From the NCBI GenBank assembly GCA_036378435.1, contig DASUWK010000037.1, positions 38,915 through 102,914 of the forward strand: DNA of 64,000 nucleotides, in the 5' to 3' direction. The notes under the pieces were generated by a model. The model saw nothing but the letters and a program-made list of their open reading frames with translations. It had not been told where the DNA came from and searched no databases. Source of the DNA: DASUWK01 sp036378435 (GTDB lineage Bacteria; Chloroflexota; Dormibacteria; Dormibacterales; Dormibacteraceae). Position numbers and translations under genes: made by a program. Of the stretch, positions 56,371 through 64,000 are shown one piece after another (position 1 is the first letter of the stretch; each line of letters opens with the position of its first letter).

Positions 56371-57612
56371 CTAGGCGGCGGCACGTTCGAGCAGCGCCAC
56401 CGACTCGATGTGGTAGGTCTGCGGAAACATGTCCACGACCGCGGCCCGGCGGATCCGGTAGCCGCCCCGCACGAGCGCGGCCAGGTCGCGCGCGTGGGTT
56501 GACGGCTCGCAGCTGATGTAGACGACGCGGTCGGGCTGGAGCCGCAGCAGCTCCGCGATAGCCTCGGGCTCGCAGCCGGCGCGGGGCGGGTCCAGGATCG
56601 CCGCCTGGTGCTTACCCAGCCGCACCTCCTTGAGTGCCTTCTCGACCCGGCCGGGCAGGAAGTGGACGTTGGTCGCCCCGTTGATGCGGGAGGCCAGGCG
56701 GCCCAGGGTGACGGCGCTCGGGTTCTCCTCGACCGAGGTGACGCGCTCCGCTGTGCGGGCGACGGCCAGGCTGATCGTGCCGATGCCCGAGTACAGGTCG
56801 AGCACAGACTTGCCGGCCGGCTCGAGCATCTCGAGCGCGGTTTCGTAGAGCACGAGCATCTGGCGGTAGTTGGTCTGCACGAACGTGTCCGTCCGCACGC
56901 GGAAGCGAAGGTCCCAGAAGTCGAGCGACATCGAGTCGTCGAGCGGCGTCAGGTCGGGCAACTTCTCGCCGACCCGCTGCGACAGCTCGACCGGCGGGCG
57001 GCGTTTCGGCTGCCCGCGGAAGCGGAGGCTCCAGAGCAGGCCGGCGCCGTTCGGCTCGACCGTGAGGGTGAGAGTTTGCACGTGGTCGAGCTCGAGCTCG
57101 CTCACCGCCTCGCCGAAAGCCAGCAGCGCCCGCTCGATGCGCTCGTCGTGGATCGGGCAGGTGTCCAGGGGCAGTACCGAATGCGAGCGCAGCCGGTGGA
57201 GGCCGAAACGGATGGCGCCGGGCGCACCCGTGGCCTCGAACTCGCCGCGGATGCGATAGCGCCACGGGTCGGCCATGCCCAGGATCGGCGTGTCGGGTGG
57301 CAGGCGCAGGCCCTGACGCTCCCAGACCTCGCTGACGATGCCGCGCTTGATCTCGAGCTGGCGCTGATAAGCGGCGTGCTGCCAGTGACAGCCCCCGCAG
57401 GCGCCGAAGTGCGGGCAGCGGGCCTCAATCCGGTCAGGCGACGGCTCGATAACCCGGATCGCCGCTGCGAAGGCGGCGCCGCCGCGGCGGCCTCGCGGCT
57501 CTGCTTCGACCACCTCGCCGGGCAGCGCGTAGTGGACGAAGACGACCTTGCCGTCCTCGTGGGCGACGCAGGCGCCGCCGTGAGCCGGCGCCTCGACCTT
57601 GAGCGTGGTCAC
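56371..57612 (-). CDS. 23S rRNA/tRNA uracil-5-methyltransferase (TrmA/RlmC/RlmD family)
   Basis: 413 residues from GTG 57612, whose GTGA overlaps the PHP gene stop. The N-terminal TRAM/OB region (TTLKVEAPAHGGACVAHEDG) precedes the [4Fe-4S] motif ARCPHFGACGGCHWQ, completed by Cys in DTCPIH. The SAM site is VLDLYSGIGTISLAV. ILDPPRAGCEPEA and the catalytic-Cys motif VVYISCEPSTHARDLA follow. The last residues FPQTYHIESVALL are the classic ending. The enzyme makes 5-methyluridine in 23S rRNA or tRNA. It is the last gene of the ligA-gatCAB-PHP run. Confidence 0.94.
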   Translation of the reverse strand: MTTLKVEAPAHGGACVAHEDGKVVFVHYALPGEVVEAEPRGRRGGAAFAAAIRVIEPSPDRIEARCPHFGACGGCHWQHAAYQRQLEIKRGIVSEVWERQGLRLPPDTPILGMADPWRYRIRGEFEATGAPGAIRFGLHRLRSHSVLPLDTCPIHDERIERALLAFGEAVSELELDHVQTLTLTVEPNGAGLLWSLRFRGQPKRRPPVELSQRVGEKLPDLTPLDDSMSLDFWDLRFRVRTDTFVQTNYRQMLVLYETALEMLEPAGKSVLDLYSGIGTISLAVARTAERVTSVEENPSAVTLGRLASRINGATNVHFLPGRVEKALKEVRLGKHQAAILDPPRAGCEPEAIAELLRLQPDRVVYISCEPSTHARDLAALVRGGYRIRRAAVVDMFPQTYHIESVALLERAAA

Positions 57613-58481
57613 CTGCGCCAGAAGTCGAGGGGGTCCTTGGCCGGCTTGAAGCCGGCCGCCTCGACGACGTGCCGCGCATGCTCGAATCCCTTCGCCAGGG
57701 CGTCGGGCGAGTGGGCGTCGCTGCCGAAAGCCACCGCCTCCCCACCCTCCTCCCGCCACCACTTCAGCGGCAGCGGTCCGGGGCACAGACCGGTCGCCGG
57801 CGCCATGCCCCGCGTGCTGTTCACCTCGAGCACGGAGCCCCGCCGGGCAGCCGCCCGCAGGACCGCGCGGTACTGCTCCTCGTGCTCGGTCTCGTCGTAG
57901 GCGGCAGCCGCCTTCGGCCAGTAGCGCTTCGGATAGTCGAGGTGCGCGAAGACGTGGAACGGAGCGTCGCTCTCGATGAGCTTCAGCGTCTCGGCCAGGT
58001 GGAGCCGCATGCGCTCGGCGGGATTCGGCGCCACGGGCATGGACTGGCTCCAGTCGATCGCGTTCTCGGGGCTGCCGACGCAATGCACCGAGCCGAGCAC
58101 CCGGTCGAAGCTGGCCTGCTCGAGCAGTCGCCTGACCTCGTCCGGAAACCAATGCGGTTCGCCGACCTCGACGCCGAGCAGGATCTTGAGGTCGGGGAAC
58201 CGCTGCCGGCAGCGCTCGACCGCCTCCGCGTAGCCGGCCACGTCGAGCGGTCGCTGCTCCTGGAATGCATGCACGAAGTCGGAATGCTCGGTGATGACGA
58301 TGCCGGGGAGGCCGAGGTCGAGCGCGCGTGCGCAGGTGGCGGCCATGTCGCCGCGGGAGGCGTCCCAGGAGTACTCGGTGTGGACGTGCCCGTCGGCGGG
58401 CAGCGGGGGCGCCTCAGCCGCATCCGCCGGCGGATGGGCCTGCTTTTGGCTCGTCAAGGGGTCATCCGCCGGCGGATGCAA
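57609..58481 (-). CDS. PHP-domain histidinol-phosphatase-like phosphoesterase
   Basis: Up to 290 residues. The fold begins DGHVHTEYSWDASRG (H-x-H metal motif) and continues GIVITEHSDFVHAF, ILLGVEVGEPHW (Glu), DRVLGSVHCVG, VFAHLDYPKRYW and VAFGSDAHSPDALAKGFEHA (D-x-H), the complete trinuclear PHP site. It hydrolyses a phosphate monoester; HisK-type histidinol phosphatase is the nearest assignment. The start is unclear: TTG 58481 and TTG 58457 lie in or between the two 16-bp palindromes of the 58-bp element, and neither has a ribosome-binding site. The element therefore forms the gene's extreme 5' end. Confidence 0.88.
   Translation of the reverse strand: MHPPADDPLTSQKQAHPPADAAEAPPLPADGHVHTEYSWDASRGDMAATCARALDLGLPGIVITEHSDFVHAFQEQRPLDVAGYAEAVERCRQRFPDLKILLGVEVGEPHWFPDEVRRLLEQASFDRVLGSVHCVGSPENAIDWSQSMPVAPNPAERMRLHLAETLKLIESDAPFHVFAHLDYPKRYWPKAAAAYDETEHEEQYRAVLRAAARRGSVLEVNSTRGMAPATGLCPGPLPLKWWREEGGEAVAFGSDAHSPDALAKGFEHARHVVEAAGFKPAKDPLDFWRR
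58421..58478 (-). repeat. 58-bp palindrome-spacer-palindrome element, copy 2 (at the PHP gene start)
   Basis: Two perfect copies of CATCCGCCGGCGGATG at 58421-58436 and 58463-58478, with a 26-bp spacer and the same 42-bp period as copy 1 (5912-5969). Read in the direction of the PHP gene, the spacer has CCCC at the same position as copy 1 and AAAAGC shifted by one base. Here each palindrome is read as H-P-P-A-D; in copy 1 it is read in another frame. Confidence 0.82.
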
Positions 58482-58498
58482 AGCAAGTGGCAGTTCGC

Positions 58499-59913
<1,415 letters not shown>

Positions 59914-59917
<4 letters not shown>

Positions 59918-61374
59918 AGCGGGGCGACCTCGGCGACCAGGCCGCTGGCCACCTCGTACGCGCGCGCCACGCGCAGCGCGACCTCCTCGCGAAACTGCGG
60001 AGCGAGCACCTGCAGGCCGACCGGCAAGCCCTCCGACGTCCCGCACGGCAGGCTGAGTCCGGGCAGTCCCGCCAGGTTGCCGCCCAGCGTCAGGACGTCG
60101 CACAAGTACATGGCGAGCGGGTTCTCCGTGCGCGACCCGAGCGCGAATGCGACCACCGGCGAGGTGGCGCTCACGATCGCGTCGCACGACTCGAAGGCCC
60201 GGTCGAAGTCCTGCTTGATCAGGGTCCTGACCTTCTGCGCCTTCAGGTAGTAGGCGTCGTAATAGCCGCTCGACAGCGCGTAGGTGCCGAGCATGATCCG
60301 GCGGCGGACCTCCGGTCCGAAGCCCGCGCGGCGGGTGTCGAGGTAGGTCTCCATGAGGCTGCCGGCCTCGGGCTTCGAGAGTCCGTACTTCACGCCGTCG
60401 AACCGCGCCAGGTTCGAGGAGCACTCGGCCGGGGCGATGATGTAGTACGCCGCCAGGCCGTGCTCCGTGTGCGGCAGCGTGACGTCGACCAGCTCGGCGC
60501 CGGCCTCCTCCAGCACGTCCAGCGCGCGCCGGACGGCGTCCGCCACGCCCGGCTCGACGCCCTCGACCTCGAAGTACTCGCGCGGAACTCCGAGCCGCAG
60601 GCCGCGCACGCCCTCCTCGATTCCCGCGATGAGATCGCGCGCGGGGGTCGGCGCCGATGTCGAATCCTTCGGGTCGTGACCTTCGATCGCGCTGAGGACC
60701 AGCGCGGCGTCGCGCACCGACCGCGTGAACGGCCCGACCTGGTCGAGCGACGAGGCGAACGCGATCAGGCCGTAGCGAGAGACCGCGCCGTAGGTGGGCT
60801 TCATGCCGACGACCCCGCAGAGCGAGGCGGGCTGCCGGATCGACCCGCCCGTGTCGGTCCCGAGCGCGAACGTCGCGAGGCCGGCCGACACCGCCGCGGC
60901 GCTGCCTCCCGACGAGCCGCCCGGCACGCGCGAGCGGTCCCACGGATTGATTGCCGGGCCGTAGCTGGAGTTCTCGGTCGAGCTGCCCATGGCGAACTCG
61001 TCGCAGTTGGTCATGCCGACGATCACGGCCCCCGCCTCGCGCAGGCGGGCGACGCAGGTGGCGTCGTAGGGCGGACGGAAGCCGCGCAGGATCTGCGAGC
61101 CTGCGGTCGTCTCGACACCCTTCACGCAGAGGACGTCCTTGATCGCGACGGGGATCCCGGTGAGCGACCCCGCCTCACCTTCGGCCAGCCGGCGGTCGGC
61201 CGCCACGGCCGCCTCCCGAGCCTCATCAACAGTCGTTCGCAGGACCGCGTTCAGCTGAGGGTTGAGGCGCTCGATCCTCTCCAGGTGCGCGTCGGCCAGC
61301 TCAACCGCCGACACGTCCCGGTTGCGCAGGCGAGAGCCGAGCTCCTCAATCGTCGCTTCGTGGAAGGCGGTCAC
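59914..61374 (-). CDS. gatA: Glutamyl-tRNA(Gln) amidotransferase subunit A
   Basis: 486 residues. Amidase-signature enzyme that releases ammonia from glutamine for GatB. GIPVAIKDVLCVKGVETTAG carries the catalytic Lys; GSSTENSSYGPAINPWDRSR and VPGGSSGGSAAAVSAGLATF the cis-Ser; LGTDTGGSIRQPASLCGVVG the Ser nucleophile. The Ser-cisSer-Lys triad is therefore complete. It overlaps gatC upstream and gatB downstream by 4 bp each. Confidence 0.97.
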
Positions 61375-61664
61375 TCTTCCTCGAGGATGGCCTTGACCAC
61401 GAAGTAGCCGTCGTCCGCGGCCGGCGCGTTGGCCAGCGCCTCTTCCTGGGTGAGGCAGGGCGCGGGCTCGTCGTCCGCCATCACAGTGCGCACCTCGACG
61501 ACCTGCGCCGTGGCGGAGATGGCCTCGGTGTCCACCTCGCGGAGACGGTCGATGGCCTCGAGAATCCCCGACAGCTGCTCGGCGTAGAAGTCCTCCTCGC
61601 CAGGCTCCAGGCCGAGGCGGGCCAGCATCGCGACGTGCCTGACCTGCTCGCGGGTGAGACTCAC
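61371..61664 (-). CDS. gatC: Glutamyl-tRNA(Gln) amidotransferase subunit C
   Basis: 97 residues. LTREQVRHVAMLARLGLEPG, then EEDFYAEQLSGILEAIDRLR, is the standard GatC N-terminus, followed by E-V-D-T-E-A-I-S-x-T and R-x-D-x-x-P-like variants (VMADDEPAPCLTQEEALANA) and YFVVKAILEEE. GatC clamps GatA to GatB. It overlaps gatA by 4 bp and follows the zinc-ribbon membrane protein by 23 bp, extending the operon back to ligA. Confidence 0.96.
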   Translation of the reverse strand: MSLTREQVRHVAMLARLGLEPGEEDFYAEQLSGILEAIDRLREVDTEAISATAQVVEVRTVMADDEPAPCLTQEEALANAPAADDGYFVVKAILEEE

Positions 61665-61687
61665 CCGGCGAGTCTACTTAGCGCCGG

Positions 61688-62113
61688 CTAGCGCTTGATC
61701 GGCTGGGGGCGCCAGAGGTTGTAGAGGATCGGGAAGCTGACCAAGAGGCCCAGTCCGGTCAGGCACCAGAGAAGGCAGGCGAGCGTGGCCACCAGCCGCC
61801 CCCACTCGCGGCCCCCGGCCAGGCCGGCCAGCGCGAGCACCTGGAGGACGAGCAAAGCCGCGGCATAGACCACCAGCACCCACGCCAGCAGGGTTTCGAG
61901 CTGGGCTTCTTGCTGGTTGGTCGAGAGCAGCTGCGGCTGCGCCAGCAGCACGCTGTAGACGAGCACCGCGAGGCCGGCGATGCACGCGCCGACCGCGAAC
62001 GCCGCCAGCACCCAGGCCGGCGCCGCCGGACCAGCGGAACGCTGACGTATCCCGCAGCGAGCGCAGAAGCGCGCGCCCGGCGGCAGCGGCAGGCCGCAGG
62101 ACCAGCAGTTCAG
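61688..62113 (-). CDS. Zinc-ribbon membrane protein, probably starting at CTG
   Basis: 141 residues if translation begins at CTG 62113; the first conventional start is GTG 62011, at residue 35. The upstream in-frame part encodes NCWSCGLPLPPGARFCARCG, a complete CxxC-x11-CxxC zinc ribbon. It would be lost with the GTG start. The CTG overlaps the ligA stop as CTGA, mirroring the ATGA/GTGA/TTGA couplings used throughout this region. Three or four hydrophobic helices follow (FAVGACIAGLAVLVYSVLLA, LLAWVLVVYAAALLVLQVLA, LVATLACLLWCLTGLGLLVS). Function unknown; a zinc-ribbon plus membrane-helix layout is common in small bacterial proteins of unknown role. Confidence 0.72.
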   Translation of the reverse strand: MNCWSCGLPLPPGARFCARCGIRQRSAGPAAPAWVLAAFAVGACIAGLAVLVYSVLLAQPQLLSTNQQEAQLETLLAWVLVVYAAALLVLQVLALAGLAGGREWGRLVATLACLLWCLTGLGLLVSFPILYNLWRPQPIKR

Positions 62114-64000
62114 CGCGGTGACGGCCGTCCGACCAGCTCCAAGAACTCGGCCTCCGACAGGATCTGCACCTTGAGCCGCTGCGCCTTCTCGAGCTTGGAG
62201 CCCGCGGACTCCCCCGCCACGACATAGTCCGTCTTGGAGCTCACGCTCGAGGCGGCTTTGCCGCCCAGCCGGCGCACGAGCGCCTCTGCGTCCGGGCGAG
62301 TCATCGTCTCCATGGTCCCCGTGAACACCAGCGTCTTGCCGGCGAGGACCCCGCCCTCCGCCCGCTCCTCGACGAAGGGCTGCACACCGGCGTCAAGCAG
62401 CCGGCCGACCAGCTCTCCGCCCGGTCCCGTGAAGAACGCACGGATCTCGTGCGCCATCGCCGGCCCGACGCCCTCCAGGCGCAGCAGGTCTTCTTCGGAC
62501 GCGTCTCGAATTCCCTCGAGCGAGCCGAACTCGTCAGCCAGCAGGATGGCCGTCGCTCCACCGACCTGCGGTATTCCGAGCGCGCCGACGGTGCGTGCCA
62601 GCGACTGATGCTTGCTCCGCTCGATCTGCTCGATCAGGTTCTCCGCGGACTTCCGGGCGAACCGGTCCAATCCCTCGACCTGCTCGACCGTCAGCCGGTA
62701 GAAGTCGGACGGGTCGTCCACCAGGCCGCGGTCGACAAGCTGCTGCACCGTCGAGTAGCCGGCGCCGACGATGTCCATCACAGCCGCGAAGAACCGCAGG
62801 CGTTCGAGACGCTGCGCGCCACACAGAGGATTGACGCAGCGGTGCGCGACCTCCGGCTCCTCGCGGACCACCTCCCCACCGCACACGGGGCACTTGGTGG
62901 GCATCCGCCACCCCGGCTTGGGATCGTGGACTGACACCACCTCCGGGATCACGTCGCCCGCGCGCTGGATCACCACCCGCGCACCGGCATAGGCGCCCAG
63001 CCGGTTGACCTGGTCCTCGTTGTGCATGCTCGCGTTGCGCACGGTCACGCCGCCGACGATCACCGGCTTCAGGTGCGCCACCGGCGTCAGCACGCCGGTG
63101 CGCCCGACGTAGCAGACGATCTCCTCGACCTCGGTCTCCGCCTGCTCCGCCGCGTACTTGAAGGCGATCGCCCAGCGGGGCGAGCGGGACACGAAGCCCA
63201 GCTCGAGCTGCTGGTCGTGGCGGTCGACCTTCACGACCAGCCCGTCGATCTCGTGGTCCAGCGTGTGGCGCCGCTCGTGCCAGCCGTGGTGGTACGCGAT
63301 GACCTCGTCGATGGTCTCGAAGCGCTCGCGGTTCGGGTTCACGCGAAAGCCCATCTTCTGGAGGCCCTCGAGCACATCCCACTGGCTGCGAGCGGGCCCG
63401 GCCGGGTCCAGCGTGTACATGAAGGTCTGCAGGTTGCGTGAGGCGGTCACCTCGGGGTTCAGCTGCCGCACTGACCCCGCTGCGGAGTTCCGCGGGTTCA
63501 CGAAGGTCTGCTTGCCCTGCTCCTCGAGGTCCCGGTTGAGCTTCTGGAAGCTCGCGATCGGGAAGTAGACCTCGCCGCGCACCTCGAACTCCTCGGGGAG
63601 ACCGTCGAGGGGCGTGATGTTGAGCGGGACGCTGCGGATGGTCCGCACGTTCGCGGTGACGTCCTCGCCGACCGAACCGTCCCCGCGCGTGGCGGCGCGC
63701 GTCAAACGCCCCTGGGCGTAGGTGAGGCTGATCGCCATCCCGTCGATCTTCAGCTCCACCACGTAGGTGACGTCGTCGCCGGCGCTTTGACGCACGCGCC
63801 GGTCCCAGGCGCGGATCTCCTCCTCCTCGAACGCGTTCTGGAGGCTGAGCATCGCCGAGCGATGACGCACTTTCTCGAACTGGCCCGAGGCCTCGCCGCC
63901 CACCCGTTGGGTGGGCGAATCCGGCGTGACCAGCTCCGGATGCTGCGCCTCGAGCTCCGAGAGCTCGCGGAACAGCGCGTCATATTCGGCGTCGGAGATC
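62110..64000 (-). CDS. ligA: NAD-dependent DNA ligase (N-terminus beyond the window)
   Basis: At least 629 residues, open to the right edge, where the frame reads ISDAEYDALFRELSELEAQH, so an ATG at 63903 is internal. SDAEYDALFREL is the domain Ia NMN-binding region. VVELKIDGMAISLTY carries the adenylated Lys (K-I-D-G). VFVNPRNSAAGSVRQL-like NPRN and WAIAFKYAAEQ are adenylation motifs. The OB fold, the four-Cys zinc finger (CPVCGG...CVNPLCG), the HhH repeats and a C-terminal BRCT domain (VFTGTMETMTRPDAEALVRR) are all present. It joins Okazaki fragments using NAD+. The stop overlaps the CTG of the next gene. Confidence 0.97.
   Translation of the reverse strand, partial: ISDAEYDALFRELSELEAQHPELVTPDSPTQRVGGEASGQFEKVRHRSAMLSLQNAFEEEEIRAWDRRVRQSAGDDVTYVVELKIDGMAISLTYAQGRLTRAATRGDGSVGEDVTANVRTIRSVPLNITPLDGLPEEFEVRGEVYFPIASFQKLNRDLEEQGKQTFVNPRNSAAGSVRQLNPEVTASRNLQTFMYTLDPAGPARSQWDVLEGLQKMGFRVNPNRERFETIDEVIAYHHGWHERRHTLDHEIDGLVVKVDRHDQQLELGFVSRSPRWAIAFKYAAEQAETEVEEIVCYVGRTGVLTPVAHLKPVIVGGVTVRNASMHNEDQVNRLGAYAGARVVIQRAGDVIPEVVSVHDPKPGWRMPTKCPVCGGEVVREEPEVAHRCVNPLCGAQRLERLRFFAAVMDIVGAGYSTVQQLVDRGLVDDPSDFYRLTVEQVEGLDRFARKSAENLIEQIERSKHQSLARTVGALGIPQVGGATAILLADEFGSLEGIRDASEEDLLRLEGVGPAMAHEIRAFFTGPGGELVGRLLDAGVQPFVEERAEGGVLAGKTLVFTGTMETMTRPDAEALVRRLGGKAASSVSSKTDYVVAGESAGSKLEKAQRLKVQILSEAEFLELVGRPSPR

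Overview
The window is about 70% GC, densely coded, and full of GTG, TTG and 4-base-overlap starts. It reads as one chromosome segment of a free-living, probably soil, bacterium of the Dormibacterota/Chloroflexota/Actinobacteriota neighbourhood. Evidence pulls both ways: a DUF222-HNH protein and a LAXTG sortase system look actinobacterial. A bS21 gene, an orphan 5S rRNA gene and a TRAP (MtrB) homologue fit Dormibacterota or Chloroflexota better. No phage, plasmid, IS element or CRISPR array was seen.

Layout. 0-9 kb: two crotonases (one cut by the window edge), moaA, a large surface protein (degenerate subtilase plus repeats), xseA-xseB, a PRC-barrel protein and an alpha/beta hydrolase. 9-13 kb: a glycosyltransferase and flippase pair, an orphan 5S gene, bS21, and a DUF2089/membrane/SHOCT-like operon with a strong, apparently leaderless promoter. 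13-15 kb: an S9 peptidase. 15.2-25.5 kb: a TetR gene and, divergent from it, a seven-gene operon. The operon holds a DNRLRE-like/LivJ fusion receptor, a secreted PHB-depolymerase-like esterase, LivH, a LivM-LivG fusion, LivF, a cytoplasmic hydrolase and a secreted anchored lipase. Nearly every gene overlaps the next. I infer a secrete-hydrolyse-import system for an ester polymer or lipid.

25.6-36.9 kb: MarR/MFS pair, CDF metal exporter, a tiny Cys-tailed protein, and a phenylacetyl-CoA epoxidase operon (paaA-D-B-C). Its PaaD is split: the C-terminal zinc ribbon is a separate 57-residue gene after paaC. A GGDEF-EAL protein and a MacB-type ABC transporter precede it. 36.9-42.7 kb: a cell-wall cluster of CAP protein, class-E-like sortase, 1072-residue LAKTG substrate and a lipoprotein transglycosylase, with a roughly 350-bp structured gap. 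42.7-49.1 kb: thioesterase, mntH-mntR, MerR regulator, ABC-2 exporter, two paralogous coiled-coil membrane proteins, tRNA-Thr(GGT).

49.1-64 kb: DUF222-HNH protein, GrpB-like protein, an mtrB (TRAP) gene overlapping dnaE, an aminotransferase and an ABM-like protein. A leftward run follows: ligA, a zinc-ribbon membrane protein probably starting at CTG, gatC-gatA-gatB, a PHP phosphatase and an RNA uridine methyltransferase.

The least expected items are a 58-bp palindrome-spacer-palindrome element found twice with identical geometry, TRAP coupled to dnaE, the polyester-type operon, the split PaaD, the CTG-start gene and several promoters that imply leaderless mRNAs.
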